Assembly: GCA_017592775.1 (NCBI GenBank)
Contig: JAGFNJ010000001.1
Span: 1-64,000, forward strand
Reading direction: 5' to 3'
Source of the DNA: Candidatus Accumulibacter conexus
GTDB lineage: Bacteria; Pseudomonadota; Gammaproteobacteria; Burkholderiales; Rhodocyclaceae
Length of the DNA stretch: 64,000 bases
In this document: piece by piece, positions 1 through 12,172 of the stretch
How positions within the stretch are numbered: the stretch's first letter is position 1
Layout: the number at the start of each line of letters is the position of its first letter
Notes under the pieces: generated by a model
Told to the model about the DNA's origin: nothing
Databases searched by the model: none
What the model saw: only the letters and a program-made list of their open reading frames with translations
Position numbers and translations under genes: made by a program

Positions 1-431
1 ATCTTTTCCGAGGAGAAGAAATCAGTGCCGTCCAGGGCAATCAGCAGGGTGTCGTTGATCGAGCGAAATCCCGCCAGATAGCCTTGCTGGTACAGGGCAT
101 CGCCAATCTCGGCCATGACCGGGTACACCGTTTCCGGCGGCACCGGATCCAGCAGATTGCGAATCTGGTTATCGCAGGGAATCTCATGCACCCCGAACAG
201 CGAAGAGGCATTGTTCCGCCCCAACTGCTTCTGCATCCTGACTTGGCTATCGAGGAAGGACGGACTTTGCGAGAAAAACACGGCGAAGGCCGACAGGGCC
301 GCATCCTCCATCTCATAGCGCCGGGCGTTGCTCTGCTTGCGCCCGTCGGGCAAAGCCCGGAACGCATCCCGAACCTTCTCGATCAAGGCGACGGCAGGGC
401 TCGGCAGGGGGATGGGGGCAACGGTTGAAAT
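1..431 (-). CDS. Transposase, partial (IS4-like DDE type), runs off left edge
   Basis: The minus-strand frame is open from base 431 to the window edge, about 143 codons. It reads like the N-terminal part of an IS4-type transposase, with stretches such as LGRNNASSLFGVHEIPCDNQ, IRNLLDPVPPETVYPV and LLIALDGTDFFSSEK. The last is the context where the first catalytic Asp of a DDE enzyme is expected. There is no in-frame ATG at the N-terminus: an in-frame stop lies just upstream of 431, and the candidate starts are ATT (429-431), CTG (408-410) or TTG (387-389). The gene may therefore use a rare start or be 5'-damaged. Terminal inverted repeats could not be fixed from this end alone. Family naming is from memory of similar proteins and is tentative. 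Confidence 0.6.
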   Translation of the reverse strand, partial: MSTVAPIPLPSPAVALIEKVRDAFRALPDGRKQSNARRYEMEDAALSAFAVFFSQSPSFLDSQVRMQKQLGRNNASSLFGVHEIPCDNQIRNLLDPVPPETVYPVMAEIGDALYQQGYLAGFRSINDTLLIALDGTDFFSSEK

Positions 432-665
432 GGGCTGGGCACCTGAAAATCATCAATACTTCGATCAAGTTCGAGGTTAACACTATAACGTACTGTTTAC
501 CAGCATTATTTTCCGAAAATTTGGGGTATTCCTCAATCTTCGTCGCCCAAGTCTGCCAATCCTCGTGCGCCAACCTACGCCAACAGCCGCCTTGCGTGGG
601 TTTGAAATGAGAACTGCTGGCGGCCACGGCAGGCTTGCCGCGCCGTGTCGTCACGGCGGCGATCG

Positions 666-1460
666 TCAGTCGGTGCTCAGTGCCTCGACGATCAGCTGGT
701 TGGCGTCCGGCTCGACACTCTCCGCCAGTCGCACCTGGACCGGCCGGCCAGCCAGTGCGTGCGGGACGCCGCCGTCGAAGGTCCGGTACAGTCCCGCCAC
801 CGAAACCAGTTCGGCGTCGAAGCGGGTGCAAAGGATGCGCGCATCGGTCGCGCCGCCGGCGCCGGCCAGTGCGCGCCCGCGCAAAGGCGCGTAGATGTGG
901 ATGCTGCCATCGGCAATCACCTCCGCGCCCGCGTTGACTGCGGCCAGGACGACGAGGTCGCCGCCGCGGGCGTACACCTGTTGTCCGGAACGCAAGGGCC
1001 GGTTGACGAACTGTGTTGGCGTCCTGGTGACCAGCGGAGCCGGCGCCGCCGCCAGTTCCGCCGGGGGGGTGGCTGCCGTCTCGACTACGGCTGGCGGACT
1101 GGCGGTCGCTGCGCGCGCGGCTGTGACGGCGGCCGGGCGGTCGCTGACCGCATAGGTCGGCAAGCCCGCAAAAGCGGCTCCGTAACGCAACTCTTCGCTG
1201 CCGCCGCGAACGCCAATGACGTTCAGGCCATGCGACTTGAACACCTGTTTCAGCCGTCGCCAGTCGGGCTCGGGGACATCGACGAGTTGTGCCAAGTCGA
1301 GCACGGCGGCATCACCGTCGAAGAAGTCACTGCCACCGAACAGCGCCGTGGCTGCCCGCGCCAGTTCGTCTGCCTGCAGCGAACGCAGGGTGACGACGAC
1401 TATCGGCAGGGTGGTGCCCTTGAACTCGATGGGCTGCGGGATCTTGTTTGTTCGCTGCAT
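666..1460 (-). CDS. minC: Septum site-determining protein MinC
   Basis: MinC is the inhibitor component of the Min system; with MinD it blocks FtsZ ring assembly near the poles. The predicted 264-residue protein has an N-terminal domain (about 1-100, including VVVTLRSLQADELA and PVIGVRGG-like core strands). An Ala/Pro-rich linker follows, and then the C-terminal beta-helix domain with its typical RSGQQVYARGGDLVVLAAVN, GAEVIADGSIHIYAPLRGRA and DARILCTRFDAELVSVAG segments. The ATG at 1460 (MQRTNKIPQPIEFKG) was chosen over an upstream in-frame ATG because it matches the usual MinC N-terminus. minD and minE normally follow directly downstream but do not; a transposase fragment on the same strand sits there instead. 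Confidence 0.93.
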   Translation of the reverse strand: MQRTNKIPQPIEFKGTTLPIVVVTLRSLQADELARAATALFGGSDFFDGDAAVLDLAQLVDVPEPDWRRLKQVFKSHGLNVIGVRGGSEELRYGAAFAGLPTYAVSDRPAAVTAARAATASPPAVVETAATPPAELAAAPAPLVTRTPTQFVNRPLRSGQQVYARGGDLVVLAAVNAGAEVIADGSIHIYAPLRGRALAGAGGATDARILCTRFDAELVSVAGLYRTFDGGVPHALAGRPVQVRLAESVEPDANQLIVEALSTD

Positions 1461-1593
1461 GATGGCGTCGGGCGTGCTCGGCTGGAGTGGGCAAGCGGCC
1501 AAGTCTAGCCCAATCGGCAACAAAGCGGAACATGGCCAGTGTCGGCCTTTCGCCAGCCTGTCGCTGGCGACGTGCGTGTGACGGGGCAGGGGC

Positions 1594-2740
1594 CTACGGC
1601 CAGGCGCGCGCTCCCCAGATCATCCGCCGGGCGACGAAGTGTCGCAGCGGCGGCAGCAACTCGAGTGCCAGCAGGCCAAGTCCGCGCGCGTGCCGCAGGG
1701 GTGCCAGATCGTTCGTGAAGACGCGCACGATGCCGTCGGTGAAAGCGGCGCTGCCGCTGCGATCGATCCGCCTGCGGCGGCCGTAGGCCGCGAGAACGGT
1801 CGCGTCCCCGGCATCGTCGCCGGCCCCGCCGAGCAGCGTGTCGGCCAGTTCCCAGGCGTCGCGCAGACCGAGGTTGAAGCCCTGACCGGAGACCGGGTGC
1901 AGCGTCTGCGCGGCGTTGCCGATCCACACCTGCCGACCGACCGTGAGCTGGCGACGGATGCGCAGTGCCAGCGGAAAACCGGCCCGCGGGCTGCAGGCAA
2001 CGAAATCCATGCGATCAGCGAAGCGTGTGCGCAGGGCGGCGAGAAAGGCATGCTCGTCGAGTTCGAGAAACGCCGCTGCCATCGCCTGCGGTGCGGTGAA
2101 CACCAGCGAGTAGTCGTGGCCCAGTGGCAGCAGGGCGATCGGTCCGTCGCCGGTGAACCGCTCCCAGGCGCGGTGATCGTGCGGCGCTGCCGGCCGCACC
2201 TCGGCGACCACGGCGTGCTGGCGATAATCGCAGACGCGGACGTCGGCGTCGTCACCAGGCGTGCCCTCGGCATGGACGACGAGCCGTGCCGTGATGCGCC
2301 AGGTCTCGTCAGCGCGACGCAGGGTGATCACGGCGCGGCCGCCGTCGCTGTGGATTCCCTGCACGCTGCAGCTGTCGAGCAACAGGGAGTCGCCGAGGCG
2401 TGCATCGAGGGCGGCGGCAAGGTCGCGGTAACGCATCACGTAGCCCAGAGCCGGCAAGCCGTAGTCACTGGCGGCGATGATGGTGCGACCGAAGCCGGCG
2501 CGCTGCGAGACGTGAATCGTCGCAATGGCGGTTGTCGCGTCGCAGTTCCAGGCCTGCAGACCTTGCAGCACCTGCCGGGTTCCGTGCGCCAGCGCCAGTG
2601 CGCGTGGGTCACCGCGCCACGCGCCACGCGGCCGGGCGTCGATCAGACGGACACAGTGCGGACCACCGGCGAGCGCCAGCGCGAGAGTCATTCCCACCGG
2701 GCCGGCACCGATGATCGCGATGTCGACCGACTCCTGGTGT

Positions 2741-2748
<8 letters not shown>
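1594..2748 (-). CDS. ubiH: UbiH/UbiF/VisC-family FAD-dependent monooxygenase
   Basis: This 384-residue flavoprotein belongs to the ubiquinone ring hydroxylase family. The N-terminal FAD-binding motif IIGAGPVGMTLALALAG starts about residue 10. The second FAD motif appears near residue 285 as IGNAAQTLHPVSGQGFNLGL, with Asn-Ala-Ala-Gln where the family usually has Asp-Ala-Ala-His. The expected role is aerobic hydroxylation of a polyprenyl-phenol intermediate in ubiquinone synthesis; UbiH, UbiF and UbiL cannot be separated by eye. The start at 2748 (MPEHQESVDIAIIGAG) overlaps the end of pepP by 8 bp, indicating translational coupling; pepP-ubiH adjacency is common in proteobacteria. Family assignment is firm, the exact hydroxylation position is inferred. 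Confidence 0.88.
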
Positions 2749-5777
<3,029 letters not shown>

Positions 5778-5797
5778 GCCGCTTCTCCTTTGACGAT

Positions 5798-5825
5798 GAT
5801 GCTAGAATTGGCCGATTTTAGCATC
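5798..5825. promoter_or_regulatory. Symmetric divergent promoter region between amgK and lptD
   Basis: A 28-bp imperfect inverted repeat (12 of 14 positions pair; half sites GATGCTAGAATTGG and GATGCTAAAATCGG) lies between the divergent operons. Each arm carries a good -10 element: TAGAAT at 5803-5808 facing lptD, TAAAAT at 5820-5815 facing amgK. Predicted leaders are about 75 nt for lptD and about 31 nt for amgK. No strong -35 is visible for either. Assignment as overlapping promoters is inference from sequence. Confidence 0.5.
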
Positions 5826-5889
5826 CGCCCGCGCGCTCCATGTGCCGACGACCGACCACTCGAAGTACCAATCACTGACACGCAGCGGA

Positions 5890-8748
5890 ATGAAGCTTCC
5901 TTTCCAGCGCAAGCCGCTGACCTTGATCTTCTGTTGCACCTTCGCCGGAACGCTGGCCGTCAGCTGTCCTGGAGCAGCGCGCGCGCAGGGTGCAACGCCC
6001 TTTCGCGTCGATCCGCGGCTGCTCGGGTTGCCGCCGGCGACACCCGCACGACCGGCTGTCGACGCTTCGCTGCAGCAACCGGCGGCCGAGCCGCGAGCGG
6101 TCGAGCAGCCGGTGGTCGAGGCGTACCCGTTGCCGGCCCCGCCCACCGCGGCAGTCGATCCTGGTCCGCGCGGCAGAACGGCGGTGCCGACTCCGGCGGC
6201 CAGCAGCGCGCCGGCGGCCGTTGCTGCGCCACCGCGGCGCGTGCCCGCAGCGGCAGCCGAACGGGTGGTCAGCGAAGCCGCTTCCCCGGTATCGGGTTCG
6301 CGTGCTGCCGCGGGCGCGCCGCGCGTCGGGCCGGCAGCCGCCGCCGTCACCGGGGAACCGGCAGAAGGTGGTCGCCAGTTGCCGACAGCGCCGCCGTTGC
6401 CAGCGCCTGTTGCCACATCCGCGACCCGGCCTGCCGATGGGCCGCCGCTGGCGTTGCAGGCAGCCACCGCCGTGCAGCCGCCAGCGCCGGAAAGCGACGT
6501 GCCGCGACCGGTGTTCCTCAGTGCGCGAAGCGTTTCGGGAGTCCTCGATCGCGAGGCCGTGGCCGAAGAGGACGCCGAGCTGCGCAAGGCCGGAACCGTC
6601 CTCACCGCCGACCGGATGACCTACTGGCCGATCGCGGACGAGGTCGAGGCGATGGGCAACGTTCACCTGCAGCAGGGCGAGGACCGGCTGTCGGGCACGC
6701 AGGCACGGCTCAGGCTTGAGGACCAGGTCGGCTTTTTCGACCAGGCTTCGTACTTCATCAAGCGGCAAGCGAACGTTGTGCCGCCGGCTGACAGCGAACC
6801 GACGACGGGCTTCGCCGCGCCGCGGGTGATCGCCATCAAACCGGGCCAGAGCAAGGTCAAGGCGACCCAGAAACCGGCCAGCGAGTTGACCGAGGCACGT
6901 GGCGAGGCCGAACGCATCGATCTTGAAGGCGAGAATCAGTTTCGCCTGACAGGCGCCACGTACACCACGTGCAAGCCGGGCAATGACGACTGGTACCTCT
7001 CCGTCGCCGATCTCAAGCTCGACTACGACAACGAGGTGGGAACGGGCAGCGACGCCACGGTCCGCTTCTTCGACGTGCCGATCCTGCACTCGCCATGGCT
7101 GTCGTTCCCGCTGAACAACGAGCGCAAGTCGGGTTTCCTGACCCCGAGCTATGGTTCGAGCAGCAGCAGCGGGGTCGAATTGACGGTGCCGTACTACTGG
7201 AACATCGCACCGAACATGGACGCGACCTTCGAACCACGCCTGCTGACGAAGCGCGGCGTGCAACTCGGCAGTCAGTTCCGCCACCTCAACGAAGCGTTCG
7301 GCGGTATCTACCGTAGCGAGGCCCTGTTCGAGTATCTGCCGCATGACCGGCTCGCAGACCGGGATCGCTGGGGCGTCGCCGTGCAGCACACGCAGGCGAC
7401 GGCGAACGGCTTCAGCGGAACGGTTAACTACAACCGGGTGTCGGACAACGACTATTACACCGATCTGTCGAGCCGCATCACCCAGACGTCGCAGACACAA
7501 CTGCTGCAGCAGGGGACCCTCACCTACGGTGGTGGCGGCTGGTGGACGGCGACGGCCACTGTCCAGTCCTTCCAGACCCTGGAACCGGACCCCAAGAATC
7601 CGGTCACCAAGCCGTATCGTCTGCTGCCGCAGATTACCGTCAATGCCCGGCAGCCGGACCTGTTCTTCACCGACAGTTCCTTCTACGGTCAGTACACCTC
7701 GTTCGTCCATCCCGAGAAGGCTCTCGTCGAGGGACAGCGGATTGTCCTGCAGCCGCAGATCTCGGTGCCGTTCGTGACGCCTGGATGGTACGTGACGCCC
7801 CGGGTCGGCGTGAACATCACGCACTACGACCTGTCGTATCCCGTTGGCGGGCTGCTGCGTCCGGAGTCGATCAGCCGCACCCTGCCAATCTTCAGCGTCG
7901 ATTCCGGAATGACTTTCGAACGTTCGAGCGTCTGGTTCGACCGCGAGTACACGCAGACGCTCGAGCCGCGTCTGTTCTACCTCAACATCCCCTACAAGAA
8001 CCAGGACGACATACCGATCTTCGACACGGCGCTGGCGGACTTCAACTTCGCCCAGATCTTTGCCGACAACCAGTTTTCCGGCTGGGATCGCCTCAACAAC
8101 GCCAATCAGCTGACGGCCGCATTGAGTTCGCGCCTGATCGATCCGGCGAACGGGGCGGAGATCATGCGGGCGATGATCGGCCAACTCATCTACTTCTCGG
8201 ACGACAGGGTGACGCTGCCGGGTACCACTCTTCGCAAGTGGGGGTCGTCGGATTTCCTGGCAGCCTTCAGTGGTCAGGTCTGGCCCAGGCTGTATGTAGA
8301 CGCGGCGCTGCAGTATGACCCGAGCGACTCGACGTTCGAGCGCTACGCCGTCGGCGCTCGTTACCATCCATCGCCGGGCAAGGCCCTCAACGCGAGCTAC
8401 GTCTTCAATACCGATGCCTCAGTGCCCATCAAGCAGGTCGACTTTTCCGGACAATGGCCGATCACCGGTCGCTGGCAAGCGGTCGGTCGCTACAACTACT
8501 CCTTCCTGCAGAATACGCCGATCGAGATCATCGGCGGCCTGGAATACAATGCCGGCTGCTGGGCCGTGCGCACCGTGGCCCACCGCTTGCAGACGGCACA
8601 GGCCGATTCGACGACGCAGTTCTTCGTCCAACTGGAATTGAGCGGCCTGTCGAGCGTTGGTTCGAGCACCCAGGACCTTCTGCAACGCCGCATCCCTGGC
8701 TACGCCGGTGGGGCAACGGGCAGTGACCAGAGTCTGGCCCAATGGTGA
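5890..8748 (+). CDS. lptD: LPS-assembly protein LptD (OstA)
   Basis: LptD is the outer-membrane beta-barrel that inserts lipopolysaccharide into the outer leaflet. The 952-residue protein starts with a signal peptide (MKLPFQRK, then a hydrophobic stretch ending AARAQ). A long Ala/Pro-rich segment (about residues 40-215) follows, then an OstA/LptA jellyroll (AEVEAMGNVHLQQGEDRLSG-like region near 250-275) and the LptD barrel. Only two cysteines remain in the mature protein: Cys361 (YTTCKPGNDDWYL) and Cys890 (YNAGCWAVR). One interdomain disulfide is therefore expected, where E. coli LptD has two. The start at 5890 was chosen for the signal peptide. Its stop overlaps the surA start (ATGGTGA). Confidence 0.93.
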   Translation: MKLPFQRKPLTLIFCCTFAGTLAVSCPGAARAQGATPFRVDPRLLGLPPATPARPAVDASLQQPAAEPRAVEQPVVEAYPLPAPPTAAVDPGPRGRTAVPTPAASSAPAAVAAPPRRVPAAAAERVVSEAASPVSGSRAAAGAPRVGPAAAAVTGEPAEGGRQLPTAPPLPAPVATSATRPADGPPLALQAATAVQPPAPESDVPRPVFLSARSVSGVLDREAVAEEDAELRKAGTVLTADRMTYWPIADEVEAMGNVHLQQGEDRLSGTQARLRLEDQVGFFDQASYFIKRQANVVPPADSEPTTGFAAPRVIAIKPGQSKVKATQKPASELTEARGEAERIDLEGENQFRLTGATYTTCKPGNDDWYLSVADLKLDYDNEVGTGSDATVRFFDVPILHSPWLSFPLNNERKSGFLTPSYGSSSSSGVELTVPYYWNIAPNMDATFEPRLLTKRGVQLGSQFRHLNEAFGGIYRSEALFEYLPHDRLADRDRWGVAVQHTQATANGFSGTVNYNRVSDNDYYTDLSSRITQTSQTQLLQQGTLTYGGGGWWTATATVQSFQTLEPDPKNPVTKPYRLLPQITVNARQPDLFFTDSSFYGQYTSFVHPEKALVEGQRIVLQPQISVPFVTPGWYVTPRVGVNITHYDLSYPVGGLLRPESISRTLPIFSVDSGMTFERSSVWFDREYTQTLEPRLFYLNIPYKNQDDIPIFDTALADFNFAQIFADNQFSGWDRLNNANQLTAALSSRLIDPANGAEIMRAMIGQLIYFSDDRVTLPGTTLRKWGSSDFLAAFSGQVWPRLYVDAALQYDPSDSTFERYAVGARYHPSPGKALNASYVFNTDASVPIKQVDFSGQWPITGRWQAVGRYNYSFLQNTPIEIIGGLEYNAGCWAVRTVAHRLQTAQADSTTQFFVQLELSGLSSVGSSTQDLLQRRIPGYAGGATGSDQSLAQW

Positions 8749-10061
8749 CGTCAATGATCGCGTTTCTCATGCGCTGCGTGTTGTTCGCCTGCTGTCTCGT
8801 TGGTGCTGCGGCAGCACAGCAGCGGACCGGCAGCCAGCCGGTCCCCGTTGACCGGGTCGTTGCCGTCGTCAACGACGAGGTGATCACCCGGCATGACCTG
8901 CGTTTACGCCTCGACTCGGCGCTGGCGCAGCTGAAACGTCAGGGGGTGCAGTCGCCGCCGAGGGATGTGCTCGAGAGACAGGTGCTCGAACGGCTGGTGG
9001 TAGACAAGCTGCAACTGCAACTCGCTCGCGACATGGGACTGCGCGTGGACGACGCGCAGCTCGATCAGGCGCTGCAACGCATTGCCACCGGCAACCGCAT
9101 GTCGCTGCCGCAGTTCCGGGCGGCGCTGGAGAAGGACGGCATCGCCTTTGCCAGCTTCCGCGAGGAAATCCGCGCCGAGATGACCATCGCCCGGGTTCGC
9201 GAGCGCGAGGTCGATGGCAAGATCTTCATCTCCGACGGGGAGATCGACAACTACCTGTCCGGCCTGTCGACGCCGGGAGGGGCTGGCGAGGAGTATCGCC
9301 TGGCGCACATTCTGCTGCGCGCACCCGAATCGGCGAGCCCCGAGCAGATCCAGAAACTGCGGGCGAAGGCCGAACAGGTTCTGGACCGGCTGCGCAAGGG
9401 CGATGACTTCGGCCAACTGGCGGCAAGCCATTCGGATGCGCCGGACGGAATGAAGGGAGGTGACCTCGGCTGGCGACCGCTCGATCGCCTGCCCGGGGTC
9501 TTTGCCGAGGCGAGCGTCAAGCTCAAGGTTGGCGAAGTGTCGCCAATCATACGCAGCTCGAATGGTTTTCACCTGGTCAAGTTGCTGGACAAGCGTGGCG
9601 GTGGTGCCCCGGCGGCGGTCGAGCAGACGCACGCCCGCCATATCCTGATCAAGGTCAACGAAATCGTCTCCGAACCCGAGGCCCGTCACAAGATCGAGGG
9701 CTTGCGGCAGCGGATCAGCCACGGTGAGCGTTTCGCCGAACTGGCGAGACTCTTCTCGCAGGACGGCTCAGCGTCCAAGGGTGGCGACCTCGGCTGGATC
9801 TATCCCGGTGACACGGTCCCGGAGTTCGAGCGGGCGATGAATCAACTCGCGCCGGGCGAACTCAGCCAGCCGGTGCAATCGCCATTCGGCTACCACCTGA
9901 TCGAAGTGCTCGAGCGGCGGGTGCAGGATGTGTCGAGCGAGCGACAGCGGGCGGCAGCACGTCAGACCCTGCGTGAACGCAAGCGTGACGAGGCGTATCA
10001 GGACTGGTTGCGGCAGGCGCGTGACCGCGCCTACGTGGAAATCCGGCTGGAGGAGGTCTAG
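8742..10061 (+). CDS. surA: Periplasmic chaperone / peptidyl-prolyl isomerase SurA
   Basis: SurA escorts unfolded outer-membrane proteins across the periplasm. The 439-residue product has a signal peptide (RCVLFACCLVGAAAAQ), a SurA N-domain beginning VDRVVAVVNDEVITRHDL, and two parvulin domains. These are recognisable from YRLAHILLRAP...GGDLGW...IRSSNGFHLVKL and ARHILIKV...GGDLGWIYPGD...SPFGYHLIEV. The first ATG (8742) overlaps the lptD stop; a second ATG at 8754 would give a shorter, more typical signal peptide, so the start is uncertain by four codons. The order lptD-surA-pdxA-ksgA is conserved in proteobacteria. Confidence 0.93.
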   Translation: MVTSMIAFLMRCVLFACCLVGAAAAQQRTGSQPVPVDRVVAVVNDEVITRHDLRLRLDSALAQLKRQGVQSPPRDVLERQVLERLVVDKLQLQLARDMGLRVDDAQLDQALQRIATGNRMSLPQFRAALEKDGIAFASFREEIRAEMTIARVREREVDGKIFISDGEIDNYLSGLSTPGGAGEEYRLAHILLRAPESASPEQIQKLRAKAEQVLDRLRKGDDFGQLAASHSDAPDGMKGGDLGWRPLDRLPGVFAEASVKLKVGEVSPIIRSSNGFHLVKLLDKRGGGAPAAVEQTHARHILIKVNEIVSEPEARHKIEGLRQRISHGERFAELARLFSQDGSASKGGDLGWIYPGDTVPEFERAMNQLAPGELSQPVQSPFGYHLIEVLERRVQDVSSERQRAAARQTLRERKRDEAYQDWLRQARDRAYVEIRLEEV

Positions 10062-10064
10062 GCC

Positions 10065-11054
10065 GTGCGTTCCCTGCCGGTGATCGCGGTGACGGTTGGC
10101 GAGCCCGCGGGCATTGGCCCCGACATCTGCCTGCGACTGCTCGATCGTGCGCGCCAGGCGCCATTCTCGGCGCATGTCGTCGTCCTTGCCGATCGCTTCC
10201 TGCTGGCGGAACGGGCGGCGCTGCTGCAACTGCCGGTCAGCCTGCGCGACTGGGATGCTTCGCTGCCGCCGCGCGCAGGTACCCTGGACGTGCTGCATCT
10301 GCCGTTGGCAGTGCCGGCCTGTGCCGGTCGCCTCGATCCCGCCAATGCGCCGCAGGTTCTGGCGTTGCTCGACCGTGCGCTTGCCGGTTGCCGGTCCGGC
10401 GAGTTCGCGGCGATGGTCACCGCGCCGGTGCACAAGGGGGTGATCAACGATGCGGGCATGCGTTTCACGGGCCACACCGAATACCTGGCCGAACAGACCG
10501 GTACGCCGCGGGTGGTGATGATGCTTGCCGGCGGCGGGTTGCGGGTTGCGCTGCTGACGACGCACCTGCCTCTCAAGGAGGTGCCGGCTGCGGTGACGGC
10601 TGTCGCGCTGGAGGAGACTTTGCGTATCCTGCACCGTGAGATGGGCCGCAAGTACGGTATCGGCCGTCCGCGCATTCTGGTTGCCGGACTCAATCCGCAC
10701 GCCGGCGAAGGCGGTTATCTTGGCCGCGAGGAGATCGAGGTGATCATGCCGGTCATCGAACGCCTGCGCGTCGACGAGGGGATGACCCTGCTCGGTCCGC
10801 TGCCGGCGGACACGATGTTTTCGCGGCCCGTCCTCGCGCGCGGCGACTGCGTCCTGGCGATGTACCACGACCAGGGCCTGCCCGTCCTGAAGTATGCGAG
10901 TTTCGGTCACGGCATCAACGTGACCCTCGGGTTGCCGATCATCCGTACCTCGGTCGATCATGGGACGGCGCTCGACCGGGCGGGGCGCGGCGAGGCGGAT
11001 CCAGGCAGCCTGTTCGTCGCCATCGAGCAGGCAATCGAGATGGCGCGCCGCTGA
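10065..11054 (+). CDS. pdxA: 4-hydroxythreonine-4-phosphate dehydrogenase PdxA
   Basis: PdxA oxidises 4-phosphohydroxythreonine in pyridoxal-5-phosphate biosynthesis. The 329-residue sequence has the family N-terminus [15 protein letters not shown] and the metal-site His segments [17 protein letters not shown] and [12 protein letters not shown], plus the substrate-pocket segment [16 protein letters not shown] near the end. The start is GTG at 10065, three bases after the surA stop, preceded by a GGAGGAG ribosome site inside the surA end. It lies in the lptD-surA-pdxA-ksgA operon. Confidence 0.95.
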   Translation: MRSLPVIAVTVGEPAGIGPDICLRLLDRARQAPFSAHVVVLADRFLLAERAALLQLPVSLRDWDASLPPRAGTLDVLHLPLAVPACAGRLDPANAPQVLALLDRALAGCRSGEFAAMVTAPVHKGVINDAGMRFTGHTEYLAEQTGTPRVVMMLAGGGLRVALLTTHLPLKEVPAAVTAVALEETLRILHREMGRKYGIGRPRILVAGLNPHAGEGGYLGREEIEVIMPVIERLRVDEGMTLLGPLPADTMFSRPVLARGDCVLAMYHDQGLPVLKYASFGHGINVTLGLPIIRTSVDHGTALDRAGRGEADPGSLFVAIEQAIEMARR

Positions 11055-11071
11055 CTGCGCGCGCTGATCGG

Positions 11072-11857
11072 ATGCGGCCGCACCGTGCGCGCAAGCGTTT
11101 TGGCCAGCATTTCCTGGTGGACCGGGATGTCATTGCGGACATCGTCGGTTGCCTTGCGCTGCAGGATGGCGACCAGGTGGTCGAGATCGGCCCCGGTCTC
11201 GGTGCCTTGACGGGTCCGCTGTTGCAGCGGCTGAGCCACCTGCACGTGGTCGAAATCGACCGCGACATCATTGCCCGCCTGCAACAGCGCTACCATCCCG
11301 ACCGCCTGACGATACATGCCGGCGACGCTCTGCTCTTCGATTTCGCCGGGTTGGCCCGCGCTGCCGGCGGCAGGTTGCGGATCGTCGGCAACCTGCCGTA
11401 CAACATCTCGACGCCACTGCTGTTTCACCTCGCGCGTTTTGCCGGCCTGATTGGCGACATGCACTTCATGCTGCAACGCGAAGTCGTCGAGCGCATGGTC
11501 GCCGCTCCGGGAAGCAGCGCCTTCGGGCGCCTGTCGGTCATGCTGCAATACCGCTTCGGCATGGAAGCGTTGCTGCAAGTGCCGCCCGAGGCCTTCGATC
11601 CGGTGCCGCGGGTCGATTCAACCGTGGTGCGTCTGATTCCGCGGCCAGCGGAGGAACTGGTGGCAAGGGACGAGAGGCGCTTTGCGGCGCTGGTTGCGGC
11701 CGCTTTCGCGCAGCGGCGAAAGATGCTGCGCAACAGCCTTGGTGGGCTGGTCGAGGATGCGCAGCTGGCAGCCCTCGGTCTGGCATCGAGCTGCCGCGCG
11801 GAAGAGCTGTCGGTTGCCGATTTCGTCCGTCTGGCGAACGCCCCGCAACGCCAGTAG
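11072..11857 (+). CDS. rsmA: 16S rRNA dimethyladenosine transferase (KsgA/RsmA)
   Basis: KsgA dimethylates two adjacent adenosines near the 3' end of 16S rRNA as a late small-subunit maturation step. The 261-residue protein starts [14 protein letters not shown] and contains SAM motif I ([12 protein letters not shown]), the acidic VEIDRD motif II and the target-base motif NLPYNIST. The C-terminal domain has [11 protein letters not shown] and RRKMLRNSL. It is the last gene of the lptD operon, 17 bp after pdxA, followed by a strong GC hairpin. Confidence 0.95.
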   Translation: MRPHRARKRFGQHFLVDRDVIADIVGCLALQDGDQVVEIGPGLGALTGPLLQRLSHLHVVEIDRDIIARLQQRYHPDRLTIHAGDALLFDFAGLARAAGGRLRIVGNLPYNISTPLLFHLARFAGLIGDMHFMLQREVVERMVAAPGSSAFGRLSVMLQYRFGMEALLQVPPEAFDPVPRVDSTVVRLIPRPAEELVARDERRFAALVAAAFAQRRKMLRNSLGGLVEDAQLAALGLASSCRAEELSVADFVRLANAPQRQ

Positions 11858-11890
11858 TCGGCGGATCATCCTCTGTGGAACGTCACTGCC

Positions 11891-11920
11891 GCCGCTGGAG
11901 CCGGTCACGGCTCCAGCGGC
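11891..11920. terminator. Strong hairpin between convergent rsmA and DUF2892 gene
   Basis: A perfect 12-bp stem (GCCGCTGGAGCC / GGCTCCAGCGGC) encloses a 6-nt loop (GGTCAC). It lies 33 bp after the rsmA stop and 19 bp beyond the end of the oppositely oriented DUF2892 gene. There is no clear T-tract on either side, so it may act as a bidirectional or Rho-assisted terminator, or as an mRNA 3'-end stabiliser. Confidence 0.6.
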
Positions 11921-11939
11921 CCGCATGGCGGGACCCGCT

Positions 11940-12137
11940 TCAGGGAGTCTTCTTGATTGGGCAGGTATTCATCCCGAGCAGCGAGTAGGCGGGGCAGACG
12001 CCGAAGAGGCCGGTCAGCAGTGGCACGACACCGATCCAGCCCCAGGCGCCGATCATGCCCAGGGCAGCCAGGGCGATGAGCGCGATACCGACGACGATGC
12101 GCAGCACCTTGTCGATTCCACCGACGTTGGATTTCAT
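11940..12137 (-). CDS. DUF2892 (YgaP-like) small inner-membrane protein
   Basis: The 65-residue protein begins MKSNVGGIDKVLRIVVGIAL. It has two hydrophobic helices separated by a short turn and ends in the typical cysteine-bearing segment FGVCPAYSLLGMNTCPIKK. This is the DUF2892 family, found alone or fused to rhodanese in YgaP. The family is often associated with sulfur metabolism, though the function of stand-alone members is not known. It sits downstream of and co-oriented with a Crp/Fnr regulator gene and has its own promoter with a near-palindromic TGT-N10-ACA site. A GG(A)CTCC-side ribosome site (minus-strand GGAGTCC) is just upstream of the ATG. Confidence 0.85.
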   Translation of the reverse strand: MKSNVGGIDKVLRIVVGIALIALAALGMIGAWGWIGVVPLLTGLFGVCPAYSLLGMNTCPIKKTP

Positions 12138-12172
12138 GATGGACTCCATTGGGGGTTGTTGACGATGGGTGC

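Noticed and set aside
5872-8367. An 831-codon open frame on the minus strand opposite lptD
   Set aside because: It is a shadow of the high-GC lptD coding strand; its translation is Arg/Val/Asp-rich with no recognisable domain, and lptD is certain.
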